Source: Mycteria americana (lineage: Eukaryota > Chordata > Aves > Ciconiiformes > Ciconiidae). From it: 64,000 nt of DNA. The position numbers were made by a program, and so were the translations under genes. This document shows positions 11,851 through 24,795 of the stretch, one piece after another. The notes below the pieces were generated by a model, which saw only the letters and a program-made list of their open reading frames with translations, was not told the DNA's origin and searched no databases. The stretch covers positions 75,993,635-76,057,634 of the forward strand of contig NC_134365.1 in assembly GCF_035582795.1 (NCBI RefSeq), given 5' to 3'. The stretch's first letter is position 1. Each line of letters opens with the position of its first letter.

Positions 11851-14800
11851 TATTTACTTCAAATATTTCAGAGGCAAACCATTTCAGAGGTTAGATTTTC
11901 TAAAAGTTGCAGAACACCATGATTACTCAAAAGACAAGAGCAAAAACAGACTCACATTTCATTTTCATTTCTTCATTCCCTCATCAAAAATGTACTTGAG
12001 AGTGTAATATCTACTCAGCACCTGGTTACACACCAGCTAACTTCCATTAGCGTAACCCTTGAACACTGATCAAAGAGTCCCACCAATGAGCAGATCTGCA
12101 GCAGAACAATCCTGTTTCAGTGAAGCAACAGCCACTTCCATTCACTATGATTATTACACCAAATCAGTTCCCTGGGAAACAATCTTAATCAAGTGATCAG
12201 TTTGATCAAAGAGGTTTCTATTAAAGTTTTATATGCTCCTGTCCAGCAAGAATAGTATATTGCCAGCCAAGTTCTGGCATGTTTGAAAGATTGAGAAATA
12301 ACAGATTCCAGGAGTAGCAATTCAGAAGAATTTTTGCCAGCTAAGGCCTAGATCCTGCAATCAAAAGTAGGCGAGCAACCTCCTACACCTACAAGCCATC
12401 AGCAGCTTAAGTGAAATTTTGTACTGACTACAGTTCTTGCCCATGTGTTCTCAGTTATTATGTTGGAGCCAAAGACTGCACCTCCTAGCCAGGGCAGATT
12501 CACAAGGAAACAGAAAGGCTACAGGGGCAGCATTCACACCATGCACATGTATTCCAGCTGTTGTGCAGCCCCACCTAAACTGTGTTTGCTCTTGGCAGAA
12601 CAGAAGGCAGCTTTCTTGTATCTCCTAATGAGGTCTTCCTCAAGAATGACTCTTCCCTTTTCCTTTACTTTCCAAAGTTTTGTACATTCATCTAATTGTC
12701 TCACGGAAACCCCTCATTGCTAGCTTTCATACAGTCCCCTCCTGCATCTATTTCTGTTTCGACAGTACTGCTAAATATTTGGAGACTATCTGGAGACCAC
12801 GTCAGTCTCCTGCCCTACAGGATCACCCTCACCTTCATTAGTACCATCTTTCATACCAAACAACAGTATTTCTCCCATCACAGAGTATCACACAGACAAG
12901 GAATCGAGTATTTCATCTCCTATGTTTAAACATATTGTCCCATTCTGTTCTCTACTCTTCCACCCATTGTGGTGATGGGCTGAACAATGCGCTTTAATCT
13001 GGACTAAAAAAAAATGGGGAAGTTGAAATATAGAACTGCAGCTGAGATCATCTCTATAAAGCAACAACAACAACAGCAGCAAGAACTAAAAACCAATTAG
13101 ACTTAACAGACATATCCAACATTGCCGACATTCAAAGAACTGACATGAGTTTGCTTCAAAGTCAAGAGCTACAAGTTACAGAGCTCACCTAGTTCACCAT
13201 CAGCGTGATGGCATAACCTTCGCAGTTTTAGCAACTCATTTCTAGGGCAGGAGAGTCAACACAGACCAGAGCATCCCTGAACTTTATAACCATCCACTCC
13301 AACTGCATCAGGCTATCTGGGAAACATTAGCAGCTTTGGTGCTAACCTCTGAGGGCTCAGGCACATCGTGCTGAAGTCCCAGTGAAGAGGCTCAGACTCT
13401 CATTCCAAAGGAAGAGGGGGAAGAAAATTTACCTTATGGAATGGGTTTTAAGCGTATGCTCATTTACTTTCTCAGCTTGTACATGCAATTACACAGGCAA
13501 TTACACATGTAAATTAGGCATAAAATAGAACTTTGCATGAGTAAAAGTTAGTCCTTACATCATGTCTATTTACAGCTGCTAATTGTGAAAGTGCTAAGTC
13601 TTTGTCCTGGTCTGCAATTAAAATGAATAGTTACAGGAGAGCAGGAGTTTCTGTGTGGATATGTGGGAACAAACCACTTCTTTCCAGCACAGCTCTCCCT
13701 GGAAAAAACACTTTCTGCTACATCACCAAAGGAGAGCCCATCAGCTGGCATATCTTAGTGCTTCCAACTTACATAATATAAGCTGTCAAAAATATGTGTG
13801 TGAGTACAAACTGGTTCTGCATTAACTGGGAAATTTAGCTCTGTAATGCATCTATCGGGACAATTCTCTTTGGGTAGGCAAAGCCTCTTTATGTCCTGTG
13901 CGGCACTGAAAACACGTGCACTTAGTACTTGGCTCTAATGGTCCTACGATGATTTCAGTGGAGTAATGCAGTGTGATTCAAGGTCAATGCTCCCTGAATC
14001 AATTTTCCATGGTCTATAATCTTTGCTGTAAACAGCCTGCTCTGCAACTAAGAAAGCAGAAAGGGTTTTAGTACCACCAGTTTCACCCTTAATACCTTCA
14101 CGTTAAGCTCAAAGAGCTGAAAGGATTTCATATGATTTGTTCCAGGCTTGTATCAGACGCTACATCAAGGCACCTCCCTTATTCTAGACCACCATGGTGG
14201 CCTCTAATATTTGGCTCTTCGCAGGACCAGCCCTGTGTTCAGCATAAATTAAAACAGCTGGAGGATTATATCTGAAGGAGTAGGCAAACACTCTCAGTGT
14301 AACCTCTGCCCCATTCACCCTCTCCATGCTTGGCATGTACCCATGTTGGGAGCAAGACAGAAGGATCACAGGCAGCCGATGACTGCTTTACTTTCTCTTG
14401 CAGCATGGAACTCCAAAGAAAGCCAGTTCTACCGTGTCATGTCCCCTTTGAACAGCTTCACAGGCATCAACGGGTCACAGTGTTGGGGAGGGGTGAACTA
14501 GTCTCTTTGTTTCTCATTTCCACCCTGGAGTCAAACATCCATTCTCTTTTTAGTGATCAAAACTATAACAAAGTCTCCAAAGGCATTTTCCCAATGTTCA
14601 CCCCCAAATAAACCACACGAGAGAATGCCACAGGGTGCTAGAAAGACTTTGAAGTCCCTGTGAGAGAACTGTTCTGTGATGTTCTCTCCCTTATCATGCC
14701 TAAATTATGCTTTAAAAAGGACAACAACAAAAGAAAGATAGGCCATACCCTCCATTTGCTACTGTCTCTATTTAAAACTGAAACACATGAAAAGCTGTAG

Positions 14801-16299
14801 ATAAGGTCTGGCATAAATAAAAGTAGAGACTAGGCTATCTATAAAATCACAAGATAATATGATAAGTAAAAGAGCATTTAATAAAAGAGAAATCATCCCT
14901 GCAATTCTCAAAAACCTCAGTAATACAGCAGGTTTTCCACAACTTAAAGTAGTGGGGTGTTCTCAGTATTATAGTAGAATACTCTGAAATAATGACTGTG
15001 TAAATAATAGCAATTAATCAAAAGCTCCTTCCATTGCTATTTCGCAAAGCCAGGGTGGTAATACATCCTGGCACAGGCCACGTCAAAGCCCATTGTATTT
15101 CCCTCCAATATACCCACTCCAAGCAGACTGACCACCTGCAATGCAGCAGAAGACAGTATTGCTGAGTGGAGTAGCACTGTCACCATGAGATAGAGATCCA
15201 GGCGAAATTTTCTACTGACAGAAGAGCCCCCCCCCTTTTTTTTTTACTTCTGTAGCATCTCTTTGGAAGGAAGAAACTGCCCAAGTGGCCACTATAGCTA
15301 CTGAAAAAGAATTAGACAAAAAAGGACAAAAGGTTGAAGAACAGAGTTAAAACAAATGTTAAATGAAAAAATGTTAAAAAACAATCTCAATTTTTGACAT
15401 TTCACATGGTTCTGCCTTATTTTTTAAAAGTCTGCAGTACCGATGTTTGGATTTCAGAAGTCCTCAAAAGCGTTCAGTGTTTGGATCTCAGGTTCTGGTT
15501 TGAATTAGCTCTTCTTTTCAGACTCTGTTTTCCCTTACCATCGGCATAAGTACATTTTTGCTTTATAATGCCTCACAATGATTAGCATGCCTTTTTGATT
15601 TTTTTATTTGTCTTCTGTATGGATATGGAAAAAAACCCCAACACTTTCAATTTAGATCAAAGAAACCTTTTGAAAAAAAAAAAAATCTCAAAAAGGACAG
15701 GCTTTTGCTTCCAGAGTCCTAAATCTTGCTATTATTTTATTTTGGTAATTCCCAAAACAAAAAACAGTATTTCAAAATTAACTGAAACATTTAACTTTTC
15801 CAACACTTTTTACAGGTGTTGAATGAAAGTATCCAATGAACTCAGAAACAGGTCCCTGCCCCCACCAAAACTACGCTCATTGGATGGATGGATGGAAGGG
15901 AGGAAGGAAAAGTCACCTCCACTTACCCTGTGATACAAAGTGAACCAAGTAGAAGACACAGTAGAAGTACACTGTGTCTTGTACTACAGATGTGAGAGCC
16001 TTTGTGCTAATGAACTAGCTGTTAATGGACATGGCTGTACAGAAAGTGTGGCAGCAGGCATGTTTTCAGCAACATCTCACATACCGCACTGTACATTTTA
16101 CAGAGACAATGGGTATTGGCCAGGACCTTGGGTTCATGTCTAGACTCAAAGAAATGAGGGTGATTTTTCATTACGATCTTTTTAGAAACAGTCTGCGGAA
16201 TAACATTTTGCAATCTTACAGGGGGGCTGTTTCAACAAAGACTCTCAAGTTGCTTTTGCAAGCTGCTTCCCAAGGCCAAATCACTCCTGTGCAGTAGGC
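11851..16299. other. Non-coding stretch with simple repeats
   Basis: Unique AT-rich sequence. A (CAA)n-like stretch lies near 13064-13082, a C/T homopolymer junction near 15227-15244, and a GGAT-type tetranucleotide tract at 15881-15911. A possible degraded repeat motif (AGATCCTGCAATC) occurs near 12349. No gene recognised. Confidence 0.45.
15881..15911 (+). repeat. GGAT/GGAA simple repeat
   Basis: A short imperfect tetranucleotide tract with GGATGGATGGATGG passing into GGAAGGGAGGAAGGAAAA. Confidence 0.85.
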
Positions 16300-16405
16300 G
16301 TTGCCTCCATTCTGCAGCAGGGGAAACCGAGGCACCACAGGCTCCCATCACTTGCCCAAGATCACACAGTAAACCTGCAACAGCCCAGCAATAAAGCCCA
16401 AGAAT
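16300..16405 (+). mobile_element. MIR SINE, 3' half
   Basis: CCATTCTGCAGCAGGGGAAA, CCGAGGCACCACAGG and CACTTGCCCAAGATCACACA are clear matches to the conserved MIR core-to-3' region (the 'gaaactgaggca ... cttgcccaaggtcacacag' block). This is the best-preserved MIR copy in the window. Non-coding. Confidence 0.85.
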
Positions 16406-17900
16406 TATGAGATGATAGGAACTGTCAGTGTATCATTTTCTCATTACTTCACAGTTTGATGAGGGATAACACATTACAGAACAGCAGCTGTCCCTGTGAA
16501 ATTGTTAGCCTTAGCTTTTTGTACGTCTGAACTGTTTACTGAAGCAGTCAGTAACTGCTGTGGTTTTGTTTCTCTATTCCTTGCCTGTGCATTTTTCATG
16601 CAAATGCCAGCTACAAGGTATTGTTATAGTGGGGGTTGAGGGGAAATACAAATATTGTAGTTTGTCCAGTTAATCTTTTTGTCAGTCTTCACAGCTTTTT
16701 TGTGGTAGGTTTCTGCAAGCACTTGAGGTGCCTGGGCAAAAATGTTCAGTCAGTGCACTTCCTCATTTGTACACGTAAGCATTTGCAGAAAATTAATTTC
16801 AGATTTGACTGTGCAAGAGTTCATGCTCCAAGTGCGTGCACACAACCCACCCAGGCAAGAGAAGAGTGCTCAAGGTATTCACCAATCTCAAAAGTTAGCC
16901 ACTGTTTTAGACATAACACTTCCCTACTCTGTAAAACGTGCTGCTCTTTGTCAGTGTGCCACTCCATGCAGGTAGCTTAATGCAGCTTTTGTCTGCTTTG
17001 CAAAAGTACCTTTCCCCTGACTATTAACAACAGCTCGCCAGACTAAACTGGGGTTTGTACTGGTGGTGTTTTGCTGTCAGTTGTGAGGTTTAGTAAGAAC
17101 ACTTGGCCAAATTAATTCCTGGCAAAATTCTAACGTGCTTTACAATGAAGTAATTATCCCCCTCCAAAACCTATTACTAGTAGCAGTTGTGACACCTGTT
17201 TAAAAATTGCCGTTTTCATCACTTATAGCCAAAATCAATCCTGTGGTTCCCTTCTGGGGCTCCCCAGGAACCATGGGCCACTAGTATATTCAGGGCTGTA
17301 CCAAGGGTGGGACAGAAAGCAAGCCAGCTCTGGATGTTCCTCCAACCGAGGCACAAAATGGGGAAAAGAACAAAACACAGCAGCTCCTCATGAATTTGGA
17401 GTCAGTGGGAGACCCTACAGGGAGCCTCCATGGAGCAGGGGGGCAAGCAGGGGAGCGCTGAATTACTATCCTGCCCCAGACAGGAGCATGCCTTGCTGCA
17501 GTCCTGAATATCCTGTACTCTGAACACAGCAGACTGAAAGTTCTTGCTTATCTGATCAATAGGAAAATAAGGTCAGCCTTATCTGATGAACCAGGAACCT
17601 GGCTGTGTAACCCCACAAGCAAGCCATCAGGTTCAGGCTTCAGAGCAGCCAGTTTCCACTGAGCAACAGTGATTCAGCTTCAAGGCATCAAATGAAAATG
17701 CATAGAGCTGGGTCCAATGAAAGTCTTGCAAGCCTCATCTTCAGGGGCCTGTTCCCTGGAACAGGATAAGAAATGCCAAGCCCAACAGCTAAGCTGCTTA
17801 CCTGTCTGCAAAAGGAACATTAGGAAACTTGGAGTAAAAAAATCAAACTCACAGGGCCTTCAGAAGAGGAGGAAAAGAGGGCCTTTATTCAGAATGTCTG
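16406..17900. other. Non-coding stretch
   Basis: Unique sequence with no gene recognised. A pyrimidine-rich acceptor-like site on the minus strand near 17813 has no convincing exon attached. Confidence 0.45.
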
Positions 17901-18040
17901 ATATTACAGGGGTAAGAGCACATTCCTGGGAAGGGGAGATACGGTTTTGAACCTCCTTTGGCTGAGAGGGTGTAACACCTCCTTATGTCTCATCTCCGCA
18001 CAGGTGCTCTAACCACTGGGTATTACATCCCCTCTGCAGA
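17901..18040. repeat. Palindromic tRNA-like dispersed element
   Basis: Two inverted arms face each other around a GAACCTCC...GGGTGTAACACC centre. The plus-strand arm contains GGGTAAGAGCACATTCCTGG and GGGGAGATA. The minus-strand arm contains AGTGGTTAGAGCACCTGTG and GGAGATGAGACATA. The AGTGGTTAGAGCAC motif resembles a tRNA A-box. Similar 'GTGGTTAGAGCAC ... GGGAGACCCAGGTTC' sequences are a familiar old repeat in turtle, crocodile and bird DNA. I infer an ancient tRNA-derived or fold-back element. The family name is not certain. Confidence 0.5.
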
Positions 18041-19469
18041 GTTGACGGAGGTGACGAAAACACCCCGACCCTCTCAACAACTGCTGGGTGTGAGTTGAGG
18101 CTGCCTCCCGAGCAGCCCCAGAGCAAGCCAGGCAAAGGGCTGCCTCGTGTGGACACCCTGCTCAGCTGTGCCCCATGGGGGCAGGTGCAGGACGGCTCAG
18201 ACTGGGACAGCCATGCAAGTGCCCGAGGCAGAACCCCAGGTGCCGGAAACCGCACAGTCGAACAGGGCAGTGCGATGTGAGTGCAGACACCTTGAGTTCA
18301 GTGGCAGCTGAACAAGGGACTTTTAGTTGACAGTCGTAGACTGGTGCCCCTTCAGTTCCACTTAAACACTAATTTGGCCCCTAAACCATATATCAGATAT
18401 AACCCTCAGTCTCACCAGTGAATGAACTCACTGGTTCTTGCTTTCTGCGCTTTGCAGAGCTCCAAGTCACCAACACATAAGGCCCACCAGGGTAAGGCAG
18501 CACTGCTCTGTTCAGGCAAGGGGTACAACCAGGGTGCCACTTGACACTGTAGAATATGCTTGACCCAGAAATCTGAAAATGCATTTTTGTACTAACCAAG
18601 GAGGTTCCTCGTCCTGAAGAAATTCAAAACTTCTGCTCTCTTACAGGTAACACGCGTGAAGGTAAATGCTGAGGCCACTGGCAAAGGAGTGTAAATTACT
18701 GTAGTTTGAAGTGTGGCAACCTACACCCTAACCTACCCAACAGGTTTTATTTAACTGTAAAATAAATGAGCCCTAGCTTTAAAAATGCATTAACCAAAAA
18801 CACTGCTTCTCATTTACTTGGGAGAGCTTTTGTTTACTGATATTGAAAGCATATATGGAAAACTTATTACACCTGCCTATTCTTAGCTGAGTAAACATCA
18901 CAACATCGTCCATCACAGCAAAAAGGGATCTCTAAATGCCATCACTGCTTGTTGCCCAAGATTCAGATCCTGCCACAGTGGTGCATGCTGAGACATCCTT
19001 TAGCCTTTGAACACAACCGGTGAGCTTTTCAAAGGGTCAGGTTAACAACATCTGATCCCAAATAAGCTACCTAGTCTCAGAAGAAACAAGAAAGAAGGGC
19101 AATGCAAAGCTGTTTGTAAATAGCACATGTCAATGGGCCTGAACATATTTGCAAATTTCACACTAGATTGCATGCAAATTTCATACCAAAAAGTATTATC
19201 AACTTTGTCAGTGTGGGATCTCTCACTAAGAGCCCATAAATTGGGCTGTGTTACTAATGCAGGAAAGGACACAGAATGAACTACATACTTGGCCTTTGAA
19301 CTGTACACTCGGGTCTGCCGCAGATTAACCGGGTAACTTTGGGACAGCTTTCAAAAGCGATCTGTAACTCAGAGGGTTGCAATTTTGGGGAAACCCATGT
19401 GTTAAAACAGCTGCTTTCCTTGCTCGGTACTGAAAAACGTGAACCGCTAGCTTGAGGCCACTTTCAGCC
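18041..19469. other. Non-coding stretch
   Basis: No gene recognised. Overlapping short open frames near 18095-18280 lie in GC-richer sequence without family likeness. Confidence 0.45.
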
Positions 19470-19540
19470 ACACTTCTCCTGTTTTCCCATCTATAAAACA
19501 GGCACAGAATTACCCCGCATTGGGTTTTATCCTACAGTCC
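19470..19540 (-). mobile_element. MIR-type SINE fragment
   Basis: TTTTCCCATCTATAAAACAG followed by GGCACAGAATTACC is the reverse-complement form of the MIR block usually read as 'tttcctcatctgtaaaatgggnataat'. Only this short core is convincing. Confidence 0.5.
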
Positions 19541-21662
19541 CTTATTTAGGGGGAAAATAATGAAATTATGCCAGGAGGACTATTTTGAGTCTATTCATAA
19601 GAGGAACAGTTTGCAGAACAGAGCTTAGAGATTACTGCATGGCACATCCTATAGACAGAGATGTAATGTTGGAGAAAACTAAATATGAGATCTTTAATCC
19701 CAAAATGTGTTTACACAAATGTGTTCTATTTCAAAACTGCCTCTAAATTATTTCAAGGAAGCAGAGAACATTCACTCCCCAAAGTGTTAAATTATGCACA
19801 GAAATTGCAATTCAGTTCCAGTAAAGTACTCATTCTGATGCTAGATTTATTTTTCCCTTCTGATTAATTGCATGTGCTGAGAAGACCGCAAAGTCCACAA
19901 CAACCTGAGGCCATTTTACAGAACGCTGCAGAGGTCATTTAAGAAAGCAGCATAATGGATAAGCAAGGCACTTCTTGTAACACACCACAAGGCCTGGATG
20001 ACACACCTTCTGTACACTCTGCCGCCTGGGTTTCTTTCCACAGCACAATATTTTCTGAAGGAGCAATTTTAGTCCACAGACTAATAATGCAAGACAAGTT
20101 GCCCAGGTTGGAAACATGGGAGGAGTCGCTTAGAAGAATGTAGCTCTCAACACACTGGATTAATAATTAACAAGACAGAAGGAAGGACAGAAAAAAGAAG
20201 ATGAGAAAATAAAGACCGTATTGACAGCCACATTTAGGGCTACCTCCAGAAGGCCAAAATCCATTCTCGCAGTGTTCCTTTGGAATACACTTTGTTCAGC
20301 CAAAAAAACCCCAAACCTGTTTGGGTTTCTAGCATAAGAGAAAAATGCAACCACCTTCCTCAACAACTCCCCTGGGTTTATGTTTCCTGGGGGATCCTAC
20401 TCAGCATGCCCTTACTCCTGCATTTCCTTGACGCTGTCAGGCAGATGGCAAGCCAAACTCCACAACTCAAAGTCCAAATTTTGTACTCTGACTCCTTTTC
20501 ACATGCTTAAATGCCCTCAGACCCACTACTGATAGACATGACTCGAGTTGGTATAAGGATCTGAAAACTAGTGCAACTTAGAGGCAGAGAAATTCAACAA
20601 AAAGTACATTAAAGTAGTCTGAGTGCTACTCTAAAAAAGGCTTGAATACTGCTTGTCGTAAGGGTATGAAGTATTTTGGATCTAGAGGTGATTTTTTTTT
20701 TGGCTCTGAACTTATGTCATCTTCTGAATCTGGCTGTGCCGGTAAAATCTGTTACCACCTCGAGCCCCTCTGCTGGATGTTGGCCTCATCCAACTGCCTA
20801 TGGAGCAGTTCCAGCGAGCACTCCTCCTTTCCCTTCAGATGAGCTCAGACCGACTATTGCAACTATTCAAACCAGCCTGCCTGCTTTTTGCCTGAAAAGA
20901 ATTAGGATGTGCTCCCGCAGACCGGCAGCTCGATGGGAACAGCAGTCTTCAGCCAGGAGACAATTACAAACAGCCAAAAAGCTGTATGTGAAAAATGACA
21001 TCTTCCTACAGCCTCACTAAAATAACCATAGTGGGAAAGCAAATGTGGCAATTCTGGTACAAAAATGCCTTAGCTGTGCTGCCCACCCTCATCCTGCACC
21101 TAGCTAGTGGCTTGTGGCCTCCAAAACAGGTAGTGCATCCCCTTTTCCCTCTCCAGGCTGCCCTGTCTGGCCCCTTGCACTGCCTCTATTGCTCATCCAA
21201 ACACGTAGGAAATAATTCAGCTCATTAAACTAGCGAAGAACTAGTGACTTTTTTCTGTCATTAGCCTTAGTACTAGTAGTCTTCTGCTGCGTGAGTGAAT
21301 TGAGCCAGCTTTACCTGGGGGCAGACAAGCAACAGAGACAGTGAATGTATGGTACAGACCAGTATCACCCACCCAGAGCCTCGTAGGGAAGGGTGGGAGC
21401 GGGTCACTTCCCTTCTGGTGCCAACAGGCCATTAGATCTGCACAGTTCCTGCCACATAGCTACAAACTCCAGTCGCATTTATTTTGTTTTGATCTAAGAG
21501 AGTAAAAATTAAAAGGAAACACCGGTGTAATAGTATCCCCATCACAGGCCCCATAGTGCTTTAATTCTACCAATGCAGTTCAAACCAGACAACTTCCACA
21601 TTTAGAGAATCCCAAACTTACACCTTTGTGAAATATTTGCAAAGAAGCAAAACCAGATTTTT
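19541..21662. other. Non-coding stretch
   Basis: Nothing recognised beyond short low-complexity runs, for example a run of T near 20693-20701. Confidence 0.45.
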
Positions 21663-21737
21663 CCCTTTATATATATGTACACACCTATATGTTTATATAC
21701 ACACACCCCTCTATATATACACCTATATATAGGTATA
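21663..21737. repeat. AT/AC-rich simple repeat with 14-bp palindrome
   Basis: Mixed (TA)n, (AC)n and TATATAC units. At its right end ACCTATATATAGGT (21722-21735) is a perfect 14-bp palindrome. Confidence 0.8.
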
Positions 21738-22953
21738 ACTACATTGATTAGTATTCAGTATCTTTTACTAAAGACCTTTATTGGCACAAGTCTCAGTGTG
21801 GACACAATTACGGTAAGCGAGTGTATGCTGTTCCCAAAGCTATCAGGGACTTTATACCAGTGGAGCTGCATGCCTGCTGACAAGACACCGACAGCCTGAG
21901 GCATCCCCTACGCTATTCAGTTCTCAGGGGTAGTGATTAAAAAAACCCCACAACTGCATCAGAGCTTGTAACTTGAATGACTCTTTAGTATAACAACAGG
22001 TAGGCAAACACACACAGGTGAGTACCTGGGAGAGGGACAGAGGGATTTCAGCATCACTCCCCGATTCAGGCGGCTCACCAAGTACGAGTCCCTGCCAGAA
22101 CACACCAGGGGCTGTTAAATTTCAGCACAAGCCTTTCAGAAAGCCAGTTATCCTCACAGGCTGCACTGTCACAGATGGAGCTTGCTTTCCGCTCCTCTGC
22201 CAGCACAGGCCCTGCCTCTCCACCTGATCTTGCCCTGCAGAACAAAAGCCTTCTGCTCAGCAGCCACAGGGGACTGGTATGCATATCTGTTCCTTGCTGC
22301 CCAGCTTCATCACATTTAAACCGGGATGTGCAAAAGCCTCCATCCTTCCTTCCTCCCCCTGACATCTGGTCATTTTAAGTTTTGAAAGCAGTTAATTTCT
22401 TTGTACATACCAAGTAGAGGGGTGGGGAACTGGGAATCCTTTATATTACTGACCAGTATGACTATGCAGATGGTATTTGCCGGTGACGCTTCACAACCTG
22501 TTTAACTCCACTCTTTTTGGATCTGGTTGTTTTGTGCTTTCATTTATTATGAAATACAATTCAGAGCATGAAGAAGGTGCAGAATGACTGGCCTGGTCAA
22601 CTTCATACACTAAAGCAGTCAAGCAGTTCACTATGTAAATTTCCCTATATTCACTTGATTAAACTGCAGAGGGTATTAAAACCTACAGCTTTAAAACCAA
22701 ATGTAAACATTGCAGTCATTTTTCAAGTAGATGCCAACAAAAGTGCAGTGAGAAAAAACAGAGAAAAACGCAGCCAAACAAAAACAGCTCACTTAAAGCA
22801 CATTCCATCTATGAAATACATTTCTTCCTCTCTCCCACTGTGGCAGTGATGAGATCCTTAACAAGAAAGAAAATTGGGCAGCTTAAGCATTTCAAAAAGC
22901 CCTTGTAAAATGCTCTTACCCATCAAAATATTTTAGCACACAGGTTCTTCAAG
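21738..22953. other. Non-coding stretch with possible MITE remnant
   Basis: At about 21731-21830 the order GGTATAACTACATTGA, then GGCACAAGTCTCAGTGTGGA, recalls the outer parts of an old sauropsid MITE. It is too diverged to delimit. No gene recognised. Confidence 0.35.
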
Positions 22954-23012
22954 GGCCTGACCCACATCCTACTAAAATCAGGAAGTCTCTGCGCTGATTG
23001 AATGGGTATTGG
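22954..23012. repeat. Ancient palindromic MITE-like fragment
   Basis: GGGCCTGACCCACATCCTAC followed 20-30 bases later by GATTGAATGGGTATTGG matches the layout of a widespread sauropsid fold-back element (consensus-like 'ggcctgatccaaatcccactgaa ... ttcaatgggctttggatcaggcc'). The right arm is incomplete. Confidence 0.45.
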
Positions 23013-24190
23013 TTATAGTTTTAAAAGCACAACAAGAATGAGTAATCTCTTGTCCTTTTTACTGATTTACTCACAATGTCTCTCCCTTTCCCAGATCCAT
23101 TTAGGTTTTACCCTGGAAACTACTGCCATGTTCTAATAAAACAGGGGTCAAGTCAATCTGTGCACTTATAGCACCATCTAAGTAAACCACTTGCTAGAAA
23201 CTAGCAGCACATATTTGAGGCTATTTGAAGCCCTGTCGTCAGTCAACTCTCAACACAGGGGTAAGCTTTGGGGTTGTTGTGGGGTTTTTTAAGCTTTTGG
23301 GGTTTTTTTCTTCTTTTCCTGGTTTGAGGCAAATGCTAATTAAAAGCCAGAGAGAAACCTATCAGTCTGCCTCTGGTGAGCCAAACAGTACGAGCTGGAG
23401 CAGTTCCTGTCCCCATCCCCATCCTTCTCTCAATTACGCATTAGCAGAGTCACTGAGCTGTCTTGCCAACAGCATGTTGCGGAGGTTTTCTTTAAAACAG
23501 GACTAAAGATATTTGCAATTCTTATTACAGAGTCAGTGCTCAACAGCACTGTGGGAAGGAGAGAGGAGCGCAGGTATCAACTGGATGAGAGGATTTGTAC
23601 GAATACACATACACCTAGAAACAGGAGGCTTAGTCTCCAAGTGAAGGGGAAGATGCTATTGATTTTGGTAGGACTGCAAGTTATATATGAAATGCTGCTT
23701 AAGCATTTCAAATGCTGGGGGGGTTTGTGTGAAGCATTACTTATGGAGATACAAGTCACAAAGCTGCTGTTCTTCTCACGTCTAAGTTCTGACAGAAAAT
23801 TCCTCAGGTCCCAGTTCCTCAGAGATGGCTTGCGTAAGAGCGAGCTTGCAAGATCGGGTTCAAATCACCATTGCCGCTCGCTTACCTTAGTCATTTACTT
23901 CAGTGCAGAATGATTACAAAATCCTGCCGCTCCGTTAACGCCTCACAGCCCGGAACGGACACAGATGCCGGGAAACCTCCATCAGCCCTAAAGCGTTATG
24001 TATCCCTTCCAACTCCCACCGCACAAGAGCTCCAATAAAGAGGCTTTTTTTTTTTTAAGGGGGCAGAGAGGGGAGCAGCAAAAAGGCTTTTCACATCTCA
24101 AAGTCCTCGGCCGAAGAGGATGATCTGAAAGCGAAAACACCACCGCTTGGAAAACCGGTAGCTTTTGACTGAAACTACCTTTGACGAGCC
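23013..24190. other. Non-coding stretch leading into CpG-rich zone
   Basis: G/T-rich low-complexity sequence lies at 23270-23320, with a run of 14 T at about 24044-24057. A tRNA B-box-like GGGTTCAAATC occurs at about 23856, but no tRNA cloverleaf can be drawn around it. No gene recognised. Confidence 0.45.
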
Positions 24191-24795
24191 CTGGATTTTA
24201 ACTTTAGGTCCGCGCATACTGCGAGGACGCATCCCAAAATTCACCAGACGCTCAGGCCGGGCTGAGAACGCGGGACCTTCCCCGGCGCACAGCGGCCGTG
24301 CGAGCGGGCGGAGGCGGCTGCAGCGGAGAGCCGCGCCTCGGGTCGCCCCCCGTCGCCGGCGAGCGGACCCCCCCGCAGGGCGGCCCGGCCGCTCCCGCAC
24401 AGCCGGCCCTCAGCCTGAGGCGGCGGTTGGGCTCCCGCGCCAACGGCCGGGCCGCGCGCGCCCCCTCCCCCGCGCCCCCTCCGGGCGCACGTGCCCCCGC
24501 CGCAGCGCGCACCCCCCCACCCGCCACCGCCCAGCGCCGCGCGGAGACTCCCAGGGGCTCTTTAAATAGGGTCTATAAATACAACGGCGGAGGGCGCCTC
24601 CCCATTGGCCGCCGCCGCCCGGCTGATTTGCATGCGGGGCGGGGCCCTCGGGTCACGTGGGGGCGGGGCGGGTTGTGCAAGCGCGCGGTGACCCATTTCC
24701 CGGCGGGGCGGCAGCGCCCGGCAGCGGCGAGGGCCCAGCCCCGGCCCGGGGCCCGGCCTCCCGCCCCGAGAAGGGCGCACGCAGGCGGGTGCGCC
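24191..24795. promoter_or_regulatory. CpG island
   Basis: Base composition changes sharply from AT-rich flanks to dense CG dinucleotides, with many CGCG, GCGC and CCGCCC words. It contains the core promoter at 24545-24671. Open frames here (for example minus strand 24252-24527 and 24098-24400) encode Arg/Ala/Gly/Pro-rich sequence typical of translated CpG island and are not evidence of protein. If transcription runs on the minus strand, 24545 down to about 24179 would be the first exon, ending at a donor-like AAG|GTAGTT. Confidence 0.85.
24545..24671 (-). promoter_or_regulatory. Putative core promoter, minus strand (E-box, GC boxes, octamer, CCAAT, TATA)
   Basis: Read on the minus strand in order: GC-rich CCCGCCCC at about 24660-24671, E-box CACGTG at 24654-24659, GC box at 24636-24645, octamer ATGCAAAT at 24626-24633, CCAAT at 24604-24608, TATTTATA at 24574-24581 and a second AT-rich CTATTTAAAG at 24561-24570. 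The order and spacing fit a TATA promoter with a start near 24545. Octamer plus CCAAT plus TATA is typical of H2B histone promoters and some lineage-restricted genes, but no histone coding sequence follows. The TATA sequence also reads as consensus on the plus strand, but then CCAAT and octamer would lie downstream. The gene it drives is not identified. Confidence 0.6.

Noticed and set aside
23827..23870. tRNA-like sequence with GGGTTCAAATC
   Set aside because: A B-box-like motif is present, but no acceptor stem or anticodon arm can be formed around it.
24098..24527. Minus-strand Arg/Ala/Gly-rich frames downstream of the putative promoter
   Set aside because: Compositional, with no homology recognised. 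More likely a 5' UTR or non-coding first exon.
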